DNA of 64,000 nt from Acanthopleura granulata (GCA_016165875.1 JABBOT010000029.1:3144774-3208773), one strand, 5' to 3'; counted from the first letter of the stretch, positions 35,251 through 49,500 are shown. Notes: generated from the letters alone by a model not told the origin. Made by a program: numbers and translations.

Positions 35251-36579
35251 TCCTAACCGTTTATTTTTTTCTCTTCTTGTTATTTGCTCGGAACATGTGT
35301 TTGTAGTTCTGGAGACTGTTAGGGATGGGGAAGATCAATTAGCATACCTGCGATGGGTGGGGGACGACATCTGAAGAACACTGGACCTTGCCCAGCAATA
35401 AGCAGCGAGGAAATCTGAAACCGTCCTTAAATTTATCTCTTACGTATGTACAGGGCTGTCAGAGAGAAAGGCTAAAAGGCGTCCAATCTGTGTTACATCA
35501 CGGGGATAAGTGATCATTTTAAGAGACTCATAAGCAGCCCGTATATAATATATATATGATATGATATATCCCTGTACCATTAATCCCTGATAGGTTATCA
35601 ATATGCATTAGCACGTTGTGCACGCGTGGTTAGTACATTATAGGTTCTCGTTTGCACTTTAGTGCTCCGGCCAGTATAAGGGAACTAAATTTTTGACTAA
35701 AGATTGCATACATTTGCAACTATAATATTAAGCGTTTATCGATTAGGCCTATGCTCGTCTGCTGTCTTTTGTGTCAAAATAGTTAAAACAACTCTCTTAC
35801 ATTTTAATTTTTTTTATAAATTTGCTAATGCATCAGTTAAATAACTTCATATGTTTGCTTAGAATTTTGCTGTACACAGTATGTCTTTAAGTTGAAACAA
35901 TGGTTCCAAATGCGTGTTCATCTCGCGAGGAGTCATGATCCAAACGCAGACTTTTCACTTTCCATGCCTTTTATCTCACTATATCATTGAAAACTGTTTG
36001 TTCTATGCGTTCACCGGTGCAGTAGGTAAATAATTCAACAAGTAAACAAGCATTCAGACTGTTCTGGACTTTAACTTTCACGGTTTGCTCCTGAATCGAC
36101 TTCAAATGACCAATTCGGACCGTTGCTATTCGAAACAGTACAGAGAGCTTTGACTGAAGACACTCTTGGCTCGGTTAAAGTACATGACGCAAAAGTATCC
36201 AAAATCAGAATATATAGAACTAAGAATGAAGACAATGCCAAACACCCCCACACACTTCTTACCCCCACCCCAATCCCAACCTCATTCCGATATCACCTCT
36301 ATACGATCTGTTGTCGTGCTTATTTATCCATGACCATGACAGCAGGAGTCAAAGTGCCCGGTCGATTTGGTGTTTGTTATGATGGGTAATATTGCAGCCC
36401 CGGGGTTTTTGTTTGCGTCCGTAACAACCTGGTTAAGAAGGAGGTGTCGCTATATGGGAGCTTCCACCCCTCCCACATGTCATACGGTCAGAGGTAAGAC
36501 GATAGCCAAGCCTCCCATCTCCTACCTACTACATGTATTTGGAGTGCTGCTAACGGCGATGCAGTTCCGAGAAAAGGAG

Positions 36580-36672
36580 CTATAAATAGCTCTGCCTTCA
36601 CCTTGGCAGCAGTGAAGTCTGATACTCAAAGCCGCGTGCCAGGCCACTGACTTGTTTTCGCTCACCCCTCAG
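36580..36672 (+). promoter_or_regulatory. TATA box that is also a MEF2 consensus, with a candidate noncoding first exon
   Basis: CTATAAATAG (36580-36589) fits both a TATA box and the MEF2 consensus CTA(A/T)4TAG, and sits in the near-palindrome GAGCTATAAATAGCTC. A start about 30 bp on (near 36611) would give a roughly 60-nt noncoding exon ending in CAG at 36672 before a GTACAT donor. If it splices to the gene starting at 43580, that gene is probably expressed in muscle or another MEF2-active tissue. The link is inference. Confidence 0.35.
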
Positions 36673-37150
36673 GTACATGTATATGGTAGTCTACACTTAT
36701 ACCAAGTTAAAGTACTTAGAGGAGACTTAGCTGGCATGCCATCTCAAGGCACATAACTCGTCCACGAGCATCCTTGCAATGGTGAACCACAATGCCGCTG
36801 ATTCTCATAGGGCAAATAGTTTTGGACCATTTTGATTTTTGGAAATACTCTCTTCATGCGATTAAACAAGACTAACTCGGTACGAAACCACGGATATCAA
36901 GATCATATAAGCCCTTTAGTCCGAAAAACGTTTGTATGTTGCGGATCATTAAAGGTCATTCTCGGTCACGAAGCGCCAAGATCTTTTTCAAATAGTATAA
37001 TCGCCACCACATTGATGCGGGCTTTTAATCAGAGCAATTACATACATTCGTCATGCAGTTAGCACGATAAAAAAATAAGTTATCAGTGGATCACGTAAAC
37101 TATGACGTGTGGCAAATTTTGCTTCTACAGTGAATCATGCTCATAAATAT

Positions 37151-37437
37151 GTATGTGTATGAATGACTGATTATGGCTTAACGCCGCATCGGCAATATCT
37201 CAGCCATATCGTGGTGATGTATGTGTATGAATGACTGATTATGGCTTAACGCCGCATCGGCAATATCTCAGCCATATCGTGGTGATGTATGTGTATGAAT
37301 GACTGATTATGGCTTAACGCCGCATCGGCAATATCTCAGCCATATCGTGGTGATGTATGTGTATGAATGAATGATTATGGTTTAACGCCGCATCGGCAAT
37401 ATCTCATCTATACCTTGGTGATGTATGTGTATGATGG
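37151..37437. repeat. 68-bp tandem repeat, 4.2 copies
   Basis: Copies start at 37151, 37219, 37287 and 37355, with a partial one at 37423. The first three are identical and the fourth has several changes. The core TGGCTTAACGCCGCATCGGC plus AATATCTCAGCCATATCGTG resembles a dispersed element; a diverged inverted relative is at about 61290-61345. Confidence 0.95.
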
Positions 37438-38451
37438 ACACCATCAACAATAGGTGAACCATATTGCTGATATGTCAACAGCTGTAAAGCTGTCACAGTC
37501 GGAAATAGTAACGACCGGGAATTAAAAAAAAATCACCTCCCGATTAGCTTTACACACATAAATGAAAATTTGTAATTACCATTACTCAAGTTTGAAGGTA
37601 ATTTGTCAAAGTGTCAAGGGAATATGTCGGATCAATGTTAAGCAACCAGAAAACAAAGATGGAGGCCATATGATCTGAAATCCAACCTCTCATGTGATAC
37701 AATAGTCTAAAATTGAAGGCTTCTTGGTCAAACAGTTCAAACAGTTATTTTCTAGACAATTTTGACTTTCCTAACTAGAAAAGAAAGATGGCTGCTGAAA
37801 ACCAATCCCAGACGTCGTCTCAGGGATGCCATTCCAATTTCCAAGTTTGAAAGTATTCCGTCGCGTTGTATTTAAACTTGGAAGCCGTCCGTGTCGAGTT
37901 TTTAAGGTGTTTTTCTTAAATCACCCCATTACGCGATGCGTGGGTTTAGTAGGCTTACCTTACTTGGGCACGGGATTTTATACATTCCACCGTTTGGACT
38001 GTTCTTTTGGGGCCTTGGTGGCAATATAACCATCTTTGCTGCTCTCTTGTGTGACCATGAGTTGGAATCCACTGGCCTTCCTCCAGTTGGTCATGAGGGA
38101 AAGTTCGCCAAAAAACCCCACTAATTTACTCCGAATACTTCGGTTTACTCCACCGATAAAATTGGCGGTTTTCGTGCATGAAGTATGTTGTTAAATAACA
38201 GTCAAAATGAAACAAACAGACAAACAAACAATAAATATATAAATGATACATATGTTTAAAGGTATAGCAAGAGATAAGGCTAAGTTATGTCAGAACTGTA
38301 AATCACACAGTACTTTTAAATACAGCGTTTTCGGGACTGGCGCGGTGCATGATAAAGGAAACGTTGTACTCAGAGCTACATACGACAGTACCGAATATCG
38401 ATCAAATAAATATATATGAAGTATATTTCTATATGAACTTTACGCCTTTGG

Positions 38452-38577
38452 TTTATTTATTTATTTATTTGATTGGTATTTTACGTCGTACTCAAGATTA
38501 TTTCACTTATACGAAGGCCACCAGCAATATGGTGTTAGGAAACTGGGCAAAACCCGTGACCATCCGCAGGTTGCTGT
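38452..38577 (-). mobile_element. SINE 3' fragment, reverse orientation
   Basis: (TTTA)n, then GATTGGTATTTTACGTCGTA and CTCAAGATTATTTCACTTAT, ending near GCAGGTTGCTG. Confidence 0.8.
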
Positions 38578-40124
38578 AAAGCGCCTTTGATTTTACGCCT
38601 TAAAATTGTTAATTGTGTATTTCTCTTGTGAGATGGAGATAAAACTTATGCTCCAAATACTTATGCAGTGGCTTAATATGGACTAATTCAATGTTTCATG
38701 ATGATTTATGTACCATTCTCGGGCAGGGGATATTCCGGTTCGGCTACTTTAACTTGAGAGACAATAAGTTGCCAACGCTGATGCTCCCTTGCGCCGTCTT
38801 GCATGAAGTTTGCTGGCGGCCATATACTTGTCTTTCACCATGGAAGGCATGCTTGTCACACATGGGAGGATCTTCGTCCAGTGATAAAACTGGTCGTCCT
38901 TGCATAAGAAAAAAAACCCACATGTCAAATAAATAAATCAATAAATACGGTTTCGAGAGCAAATTTTATCGTTCAATGACAACCCCAAGCGTAAGCGTCT
39001 TCTTTATACTGCCAAAACCATTCTGCCAGGACAATTTTTCCAGGCCTCTTGTTTTCACTTTATTCACTATACGGGTTTAAGCTAGTGCTATTATCAGTGG
39101 TAGGCGTTGTATGTGGTCATTTGGTAGCTTTGATATTAAGACACTGTGTATAGCTCTATTCAAACATCAGTCTGAAGGTCAGAGATCAGTAACATCGGGT
39201 TTTTAGATCCGATATTTACCTAAGAGTAACATACAATTTTATCAGTGTATGTGGTGTTCGTCAGTGCAGAAAGTACAGGCCTACGGTTTAGCTTCACGCC
39301 AGCCCAAGGTGTTTTTTCGCATTTCCCATTAGGTCGTGTCTTCAGCTACACATATTTGTGCCTGTTCTTAGTGCGCTCGCCCCATACTGATATCTTGTCA
39401 GTGTGCCCAAATCGATTCTGCTTAAACTGTCTTGTAGTCATGCTATACAGTGTAAGTGCTTAACAATCTACCCTGCCAAATGATTCAAGCATACTAACAA
39501 GATATGACAACAAACGATGACGAAACTATTCCATCTAGTGCCGGGGATAACTGGTGAGGGTGTATAAGGTGTATAAGGGAATATTATCGAAGTGAAAAAA
39601 AATCATAATTATTTCGAGTTAGCCCTAAAGGAAAGATCGCTTGCACGTGCAGGTTTTATAAAGTATAAGCCGAAAAAATGGCCATTTTCCCAAAACCAAT
39701 ATACCCACAGCGCGCTGCATATACTAGACTCCGTCTAGTTCAGAGTGGCTATACGCATGTATCTGGCCGTTCTAAAACACACTATTATATTCAGACCTAG
39801 TTCTGTGTGGAACGATTTCTTCCGGTCACATTATCACTACTTTACATGTTTTCGCGTATTCAAACGTTAGCGTCGTGCTAAATAGGTGAGAGTTATATTT
39901 TGAACAAAAATGAACCGATAACTAAAATGGGTTGAGAAGTTATTACTGCGGTATTATTTCACGGACAATTTACAGCGGTCGGTGACACTATCATAAAGAT
40001 GAATTTAAACATTCATTTTCCGATGATTACTGATAGAATTCTATCAGCCATTTATATAGGTCTAATAAAACGCGCAAGGTGCAACTCTATAACCGTATCA
40101 TGTAATATGTAACATTTGTCACAC

Positions 40125-40790
40125 CTCGTATGCAGGATGTAATTCTAGCCGCATCTTAATTGTGTGTAGGCTGCAATTTTACAGGCATCTTGTATGTAGG
40201 ATGTAACTCTGCCCATATCTTCCTCGTGGGATGTCACTCTAGCCGTATCTTGTTTGTATAATTTAAATATAGCCATATCTTGAACAGGATGGAAAGCTAG
40301 CCTTGCTTGTATGTAGGATGTAACTCTAATCATATTTTACGTGTAGGAACAAATTCTTGCCATATCTTTAATGCAGGATTTAATTCCAATCATATCTTGT
40401 CAGTGGGATGTAAATTTAGCTTTGCCTTGTAAATGTTTGCCGTGTCTTATATGTAGGATGTAATTGTGGTCTTATAGCGTCAGTAGGATGTTAAGTTAGC
40501 AGTATCGTGTATTTAGGATATAATTCTAGTCCTATCTTGTATTTTGGATGTAACTCTAGCCATATCTTGTGTGTAGGGTGTAATTCTAATCGTATCTTGT
40601 ATGTAGGATGTAATTCTAGTCGTATCTTTTGTGTAGGATGGAATCGTCGCTGTATCCTGTGTATACTATGCAGTTTCAATCGTATCTTGTATGTAGGATG
40701 TCATTCTAGCCGTGTCTTTTGTGTAACATGTAATTTTAGCCCTGTCTTGTGTGTATCAGATATACCTTTGACTGTATCTTAAATTTATGT
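40125..40790. repeat. degenerate 30-bp tandem array, about 22 copies
   Basis: The unit approximates ATCTTGTATGTAGGATGTAA followed by TTCTAGCCGT. Copies diverge by a few bases each. The 30-bp length keeps frames open on both strands as 10-residue repeats; there is no sign that it is coding. Confidence 0.85.
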
Positions 40791-40952
40791 ATCGATGTCC
40801 TTTAAAACGTATCTCATACATGTATATATATGATCTCTAATCTTGCCATATGAACTTTTTTTTTGTTAATGTAGGCGACATTTGTGTACTACTCGTAATG
40901 CATGAAGGGACCTTCCACTAGATAAGAGGTCCCGATGGACGATCGAGGAGGT

Positions 40953-41178
40953 TATCGCGCAATCGCTACGTAATGATCCAATGCGTTGACTGTGAGTTCA
41001 TGCTTATGCTGGCTTCCACTTGGGCCGTACGTGAGAAGGTCTGCCAGCAACCTGCGAATGGTCGTTGGTTTCCCCAGGCGATACCCGGCTTCCTCCTATC
41101 ACAAACCTGGCCGCCGTTATATAAGTGAAATATTCTTAAATACGACGTGAAACCCCTATCAATAAATAAATATATAAA
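40953..41178 (+). mobile_element. diverged SINE copy
   Basis: Keeps part of the head (GGTTATCGCGCAATCGC), CTGGCTTCC, GAAGGTCTGCCAGCAACCTG, CTTCCTCCTATCACAAACCT, ATTCTTAAATACGACG and an (AAAT)-type tail. More diverged than the copies at 30448 and 32618. Confidence 0.8.
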
Positions 41179-43579
41179 TCCAATGGATAATTACAAGACC
41201 TATTCCCAAAACAAAATATAATGCCAGTACCAAAAGGAAGATGCAAGAAATCATAAATTTGAAAAAAGACCCTTTTAATATTATAAGAGAAAAGTAAACA
41301 GTTTTCATTGATGCAGTCGAATCCATGAAATCAACACTCAGCTCATTGCATTAATTGTTGAATAATTTTCAGGACAAACGCAGATACAGGCATCTCCATA
41401 CAGTGCACTCTGATTGCAGCATTTTCGCAAAACACCATCTAATAAACATGCATGCTTATACCCGCCCCTAGCCACGAGGAATACGCGGCACTACATGACC
41501 CAAAGTGATATGTAAGAAATAATACATATTAACAGTAAATAAAACTGGAAACATGTAAAGGAGAAGGAATCAACAGTTTCAAGTTCAGCGATGCATGGGA
41601 GACAGTCTGTCGAGTTTCGTCTACTCATGAAATCCAATTCAAAATTCAACCAGTACTTTTTTTTAATTTCCAGGTCCGGTACATGTGAAAATATCTCTGT
41701 GGCGCGCATGAGTGTTTACACTACAACTAACCCCGGGTAGGCAGAATTGGATAAACTTTGTTCGATCGCCAGAGATCCTGAGCGCTCTGTCCATATTTGT
41801 CAACTAGAGAGCTAGAAAGAAACTCAGAGTGAGGGGTTTCATAGTTAAAACACATGTACCAAATGTTGTTTTCGTATACTGAAAAAGCACTATCGGAAGT
41901 CGCTCAGATCACACGGACTGGCTGCCACATATTATAGCTCCATGTGGGCTGGAGCGTTGATTATTTTTATGTCTATAACTAATATCCGATTGTACACCTC
42001 AGGCATTTCTCCATATCCAGTGTTCTTCAGATTTATACCAAACACATCCACCTACCGGGTTGGGAATTACGGGAGCGAGTGTGATGAGTGGGGGGAGAAT
42101 ATTTTCTGCATGACTGAGTACGGTACAAAATTATATTAGCTGAAGTAAAAGCGTGTAAACTGCGCTTATAAATATTGAAATGGACATTAATGAGAAAATA
42201 TTCATTGCTTGTTATTAATATTATGATTGACATGATAATTGACAATGATTTAGGTATATCATGAGCATGTCATAGGCTATAATAACGGTATGTTATTTTT
42301 ATATGTGGCAGAAGGGGTGGTCTTGAGTCTAGTGCTGTCAGTTTCCATTTAGATTTAAAAACAAACTTCACAGACATGCTAGAGGCATGCCGGCCCAAAC
42401 CAGCATGCGAATACATATAGACTTAGCCGACTGAAAGCAAGGCGCTATGTAGGTATTACTTTGCTTACCCAAAGGGTATACCACAGAAATGAATGCAGCT
42501 ATCCTTCAGATTCAGGCAGCTACCCGAGTTGCTTAGCTCTTCTTACCCTCCTCCAAAATAACCCCAGTGCCTCTGCTGCTCATGCTATCGCCATTTATAG
42601 TCACAACAGTGCAGACGACAGCTGAAGAATCTCGCGCGGGCCGTCTTATGCACGCGACCAGGCTAGCTGTAGGGGTCGAAGGTTGTTAGGATGGTAAGCG
42701 CTGGCTCCAGCTCGTTGGGGTGAGATCAGCCGCGCCCGAAATAGATAAAGATATCACATTACCTGCCTATGTTGAGAACTGCTGAGAGTGCATCTCCCCG
42801 CGCGCGATAATGGATACAGTCCTGTAAATGTATACCTACCCCCAGTCTGCCGAAAGTTTACCTGGCCTGAAAGCTCTCGTCCATTCCCTCCATGGTGGAT
42901 TAACTTTTGGAAATTTTCGATATTTCGATAGGCAACTTCACCCGTAAGTCATGGGCTTTTCTTTTTCATCTTTATGTTTTTATGCGCGACTCTGGATTTG
43001 ATTACTGCGGTGGACGTACAGTTTATTCGGTTTTATTGTGAAAACGTTTTAAGGGGCATCTGGTTAAGAATGGCAGAAACTAAGGGTCCCCGTGGATGCA
43101 GCAAATAGCCCCAGGGGTCAGGTGGTCGGGGTGAAGGCGAGGGTACCACTGCTTCCAGGGCATACCTCATTGTGCTTCTGATATTTTGATACATCCCCGT
43201 AACATTTGCCGACGCAGATGTTGGCTGATTCTCGGCAATCCTTAGAGCCGTGAACCCATAGTTTAGGCCCATAACGTCCGTGGCGTTTCTGTAGAGCCCC
43301 GTACTTCACGGTTTGGTGTCGTTGTACGCCTGAAGCTTTTCTCAGGTAAAGGGCATATCGATTGAGACCAGGTGCTCAAAGGTAATGTCAACAATGCCCA
43401 CGCGTTAGGATTTCCTTGGCAAGTGCCGAGCATCTACTTCGTATAAATGTACCGATTATTCCCGCTTAATCGCTCTCCACCAGCCCTCTTCGTGTAGTAG
43501 ACTAGCCAGTGTAGTTAACATCCCAGATTTTAGATAAGTGTAAGCCGGTGTGGATTACCTATAAGGGTGAATTTTCACC

Positions 43580-46500
43580 ATGGTTTATTACATCCATTAT
43601 ATCCCGTATCGGTACGAAGAGCAAAACGACTTCACGGCTTACGAAAATTACTATTTCAAAACCGTTCGCCGATTCACTAAGGTAAGCAATTCCCACGGTT
43701 CCCTCTGTTGCTTTCTGTTTGGCCCACATGATTCTTGGGAGGCGTGGATGCACGAAAGACACAGGTTAGGTATAGGCTAACATTAGGCACGGTACATACG
43801 GAGGAAGGGTAAAATATTTAGCCCGCACGTCAGAGTGAAAACTGTGCTGGATAAGGAAACTGACAGCTATAGCTCTGACTCACCAGTGAATACTGCTGCT
43901 TGCCAGGTCTTGGGTCGAGTTCAGGAGAGGGGCTAGAGGTGTGTGGGACTTAAGTAAAGGAAGGTATTTACGCTTCTACCTACAGGTGAAAGTTCTACGG
44001 GAACAGACATGGCACGAGGAAGAAACCGTCTGACTTATTTTGGGGTAATATTTTGGTGTTTTTGTCTCATTCTAACACATTTAGAATGCACACATACTCA
44101 CATGCTCGCTCGTCTGTTCAGTGGTTGTTTGATTTCCTGATGGTGCAGAAATACAAGAACATCCGTATTTCACACCCCGTTATTTTAAGTGGTAGTCCTT
44201 TCCAGCAGTTCCATGGTTGAGATTAATCTTATATGAGAGTTTACCATCGTATTCAGCGTTTTTGGTATATAGTCCTACAAATTTTAGAACAGACAACTGT
44301 CATTCTGAAATAACAGTTATGTGGTCATTTGCAAATTGCTAAGATCTTTTTTCAGTTGCAAGAAAGGTTATCAACGAATAGTTACTTAAAATAACTGTAT
44401 TATGAATTGCATTTTTACAACTGTATGCTCATGATTTACTAATGTTGTCCAGTTCTTCTTAACTATGATTGTTCAGCTCTTCGGCAGTTCTATATATATA
44501 TGTGCGTGTCTGGTAATATATGTCCGTTTATGTATTTAATATGCCCATTTGTCTGTTGTATCAAGTTACATTGTAAATGTCTATACCTGTCCATAAACAT
44601 CGGGTTGCTGTTCAGTTTGTTTTGCTTATACCGCAATGTGAGAAACCACGATCGGCTAGTGTTTAGGTTCTGCCTGTGTCACCATTTTCCAAAACATTAT
44701 AGCTGAGACGGCAAGACGGGCAAAGCTGTGTTATATTCAGTGAGCTTGCCTTGAACTTTGACGTGCCAAAATTAGCGCCACGTAAATTGTTTCCATGACT
44801 ACCAGAGAAGCAGTTAAGCTCAGCTGAGTTAGCCGCGACGCGCCAAATATAGCGGTTCGGCCCTTGAACTCAGCCTGTAAGGGGAAACTTAAAACCTGGA
44901 ATCCATAAAAGTAGCTTCTGTCTTGTTGAGCAGGTTCGTACCTACGTGAACGTAACTCACTGAAGAAGGTGCTCACGGCGTGATAAATTGCTTCTAAATA
45001 TACGGTCAATATTTATGTTCGATTTTCATTGGTAATATGCCATACAGTTTTTAAGATGAACTTAAAACAAATATCTGATTGCGAAACATGAACACATTAC
45101 TGATATTCTGCGGCTTACTAACACCCATGCAGGCTACATCACATACATTACTGTGATGTTTCGGTTTAATGTTATGAATTATTGCAAACTTATCGCTTCA
45201 TTTATAGAACATCGGCCAAAAGAAAGCATTGTTAATACAAACGTTAGAAAGGTTTAACTGCAATGTTGCTCTGTCTTTTTTTAAGTTATACTGTACAACT
45301 GAAGACAAAATGATCTCAGAAATATGTCTCGAGCTCTATAGTAATTCATGGAGCATAAGCAGTTGATGAACATCTCTGTTGTAATATATCTTGTGTCTAA
45401 TGCTATAAGTGCCCACAGGTTTTGGTGTTGTCATGGTATTGAATGTATGTTTTACTTTCATACCCACCTTGTCCGTTGCTGTTTCGTCCAATCCGCTTTC
45501 CGCGGTGGCCTTGTCCGTGTTTTGTCCTCACTTGACCTCACTGACCCGATGTATGTACAACCCGATAACAACATGACATCAGCCTCGATCTGGTTATTAC
45601 GGATTGCAGACAAAGGGGCATTCGATTTTACCACAGAGGAATTATGGGCTCTTGGCTGGTCGTAGCAAGTACTATGTCGATGAGGACTACCCCCCTCCAG
45701 GGACCTTCAGACCTTCCAGAACCTTTTTCCGTAAGTTCCTCAATGATGTACAGGAAATGTGCGCGGTTTTGTGAAATTCTTTTCAGACCTAAGAGTCATA
45801 CGTCATACTTTAATTGTGTTACTTCCCAACTTCTTAGGTCGGCCTGTTCAGACGACCAAAAAGTTGCTAAGAACCGTGAATTGTACGTCTTACACTGAAA
45901 TCCTGCGGTATATTGTCCCTGTGGCATTAATAAAACAAATTCCAGATTTTACCCCTACTTTAAAAACTTTAATACTTGTGAAATGAACTTGTGACAGTGA
46001 AATGTCCAAGTATGCAAAAAAGGGACATTTAACTTTACTTAGTTGCTTTCGTTGATAAACTATGTTTATTTTCACCGTCTTCATAAACACTTCAGTCAAT
46101 TGGTGCTTTGTTCAACACTTGAGTACATAACTAAGTTGATCCCCGCTGTGCCGATTTGAGTCTAATTCGCTCATTTCTGTTGCAGCTGGGGCAGACTATT
46201 ACATGGCCGATGCGATGTCAAGTCACGCCACTAACCTGTCCACAGACACGGTTTACGACAACATGGATTTGGCTGCAAAGTCTCGCGGAAAAGACCAGCG
46301 TCTGATGTCGCAAGTCAACGCCGCATTGGTAAGATAGAGCCACCCACTCATTATTGGGAAGATCTTGGGACGTAGACACATTTTACAACCATTTGTCTTT
46401 GACCAGACAGCTGGTGGCAACCAACAATATCATATTTTTATCTTGACTTGTCGGAGTCCACACCTTTTATCGGTAAACTTCCATCTATCACGGAAATTCA

Positions 46501-49500
46501 CGGAACGTGTATGTTTGAACACGATGGATGCCATTAGAATACCCAAATTTTAATTATTGTATGAACCAGATGCTGGTTTAGAACACTGATAAGTGTATGA
46601 TTAATGATTAATATTTATCTTGTTGGAAAACACATCTTGAGAACTGGTCCAATGGAACACTGCCACAGCTGTTTTTGTAGAGGTCATCCTAGAATCACCG
46701 AATGAGTGATGGAAGTAGTTTTTTTTTAACCCATGGTCGGAGCTGGATGGAACAGAATATCCAAAGTTTTACCCCAGTAGAATTCCTTCCCAAGTACACG
46801 TCCTGATCTGCAGTGATATCTTTATGCATTTTACCAGAATTTAATCTTTAGAAATTTCAAGACTTGGCATAGGTCAGTTTTGCCAACAGAAAATATTTCA
46901 TTTGCAAGGTTTGTTTTTGTTTTGTTTTGTTTAAATATCCGCAAGTTGCTTTTGGAAATGACTCAAAATCCGGACGTGAATGTGTCTTTATCCTGTTGTC
47001 CCTATGTACCCTCCATCATACTGTACAACTCAGATAAGGACCCATGCTTCATACAACGTTCCTTGATTGTTCATAAGAAGTAGAAGTATATCTAATCAAC
47101 TCGCATTTTGTGCAGAATCCAGAAAGTGTTCCACAGGGGTCCAAAGGAAATCACAGGGTTAAACGGGCTGCAAACCAACGACTTCTCCAGCGCTATTTCC
47201 CTGAGTCGGCTCACGATTATCACCCTATTCTGACTTTAAGAGAAACAGACACGCAGTCCCCTCTGAGTAGCCTACCGGAATACCGAAAACATCCAATCCC
47301 ACCTGTATATAGACCCCCTAAATTATCTTTTGACGAACCGTCCAGAAAAGTAGGTGGCGGCGGTTCCATGCGCCAATGGTTAGCTGACGGTTTGTCTAAA
47401 ACTCGTACAATGTTTCGTAAAGGTGGCAACGAACCTTCCGAGTTTCGCTGGCTTGACGCTCCTTCCATGGGGGAGCTGGATTCCCCCGAAGAATCATTGT
47501 ATTCAGACCCAAATGATGTATCCTTTTCCGGCCCATATTCCTCCTACGACTTGCCCAGCCCTTCAGGCACTGGCAGAGAATCTCCAGTCTCATACATGTA
47601 CGAAGATGTGGAACCGGATGACGTAGACAGTAGTAGTTATTACAAGCCAGCTGCCCCATTCGGACGACGCAAACTCCGCGCTAACACGCCAAAACGCTAT
47701 TTGCACTCGGTACAACAACTTAGACGTAGGAGACGAAGACGAGAAAGAAATCGGACGCCCTCTTACTTTAGGCAGTTCCCTCTCCCGGACGACGTTTCTG
47801 ACGCCTCTAGTGACATCGGATCCGATGTCCTTGACGACTATCCTCTCAGTCTAGATTCCATAAAAAGACAAACTGAGTTTCTCCCATACGAGCCAGCACC
47901 TCCGTACCCAACCACTAGAATTTTCTCTGACTATGGACGATCCTTACCGTCACTCCCACGGGTAGACTTGACTCCGACTCCCCGCTTGCCAGAACTCAGC
48001 ACCAGTAGTATCACGCCTTCAGCCATTTGGCTGAATGACCTGGTGTCCTCTACCAGGCGCAGAGCTTTGGCCAGCATCCCAGGTCCATCGGACTTGGACA
48101 CCTCAAATATTATATTTAGCATAGACACACCATTATCATATCGCCCTAGGACGTCGAGGCCACGTCGCCTAGAATTCGAGATCCCAGTTGCGTTTCCTTC
48201 TCCACTGAGATCTTCTGCAAGTGTTACCTCTGCACGTAACGACGTTGCGTCATTTCGACCAATCAAACCCCTTGTAATAGAGACCAATCGCAATGCCTTA
48301 GACCTGTCTAAGCCACTTGTTGTGACTGTAGATGGCCATGACGACTTCTTCAGTAAATTCCTCTCTCAGAGAAAGCAGTTTCGTGATAGCATATTAAAGC
48401 GTCTTGACGATGAAACCGACAGGTGTAGGTCAGTGGTGCCAGTGAGGTCTTCTAGCAGTTATTACACGGCGCCCTATAGAGCTATAGTGACGTCTAGGCG
48501 TAGTCCAGAACCCCAAACTTTGCATCGTGACAGAGGAAAGCGGACTGTAGACACACACGACGAACTGCCTACTTTACCGCGAGTAAGTCGGTCGACATAT
48601 CCGGTACGGGCTGTTGTAAGTGTTTCTAGCAACCGCGACCCCCTTCCAAGGTACTCCTCCTATGAAAGGGTCAGACCAACAGAAAATGACGACGATTCCA
48701 TGTCATTGGTACCTGTGAGTAGGTCCTACCCATCCAGGACGTATTCCTGCGAGAGGGACAGCGAAGAGCCGACTGGGACACTAACCACTCTTGACAGAAT
48801 TCGTATGAAGGTAAATACGCTTTTCGACATTGTTACCTGTCCACAAACACACCTACGTGTCCCAGTGCTTGTAACCCTTGGGTTGATGGGTTAATACCTG
48901 CACGCTTACTCAGTCCAAAAACAATATATTTTGCTTGCTATTTTATCTGGTCTCTTATTTTCTTTTCTCCAACCTGTTTTAGGATCAGAGATTTGTCTAG
49001 GCGAAGACACTAGGTCGACTAACATACCCACCTGATAATAGGTTTGAAGTGCAAGGTTGAAGCTTCCCGAAAACAGATTTGTGTTTGAGTCGACACACTC
49101 CCCTCAGTTTGCGTCGTCTGTGGTGATGGTCGTGTCGTGGTCCAATATCTCTGTCCGCGCCAGCGTTCCAGTCTCAACTGGCTCCTCAGACTAAGTTGGT
49201 CCATGAGTCTTGTATTTCCAAAAAAATCGTTGTATCAAGAATGGGTCTAGAAAAAGTATGTGTATGTATGATGGATTGTCATAGATAGTTGAACCTACGT
49301 CTCGTTCGTCTCAAATTCCTCTTTACCTTTACCCTGTAGATTTCCATGTAACCACTTAAAACCGTGCCTCTCCACAGGCCTATGCTACGCCATCCACCCC
49401 AGCAAGAGCAAGGGCAAACCGAAGGGCGAACAGACAACAACAGCAACAACCCGTCTCATCTACGGTGTATAGCTCTGCTTATCGTGTTCCATACCAGGTA

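Larger units (their letters stand above)
27000..36580. other. gene-poor spacer
   Basis: No exon with convincing splice sites and coding content was found between the LONP2 poly(A) signal and the TATA/MEF2 site. It holds the SINEs at 28041, 30448 and 32618, the palindrome at 29185, the inverted repeat at 31118 and a candidate promoter near 35017. The rest is AT-rich sequence in which I see nothing. Confidence 0.5.
36673..43579. other. spacer or 5' intron upstream of the large gene
   Basis: No confident coding exon. It holds a 68-bp tandem repeat (37151), two SINE copies (38452, 40953) and a 30-bp degenerate tandem array (40125). A coding-like minus-strand stretch lies near 43033-43400. A second possible TATA box (GTATAAATG near 43441) lies 140 bp before the ATG at 43580. 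Confidence 0.45.

Noticed and set aside
40491..40782. Open frames with 10-residue periodicity
   Set aside because: They follow from the 30-bp tandem array and have no gene context.
45348..45665. A 105-codon frame before exon 2 of the large gene
   Set aside because: Different frame from exon 2 (45637-45730), which has proper splice sites and matching phase.
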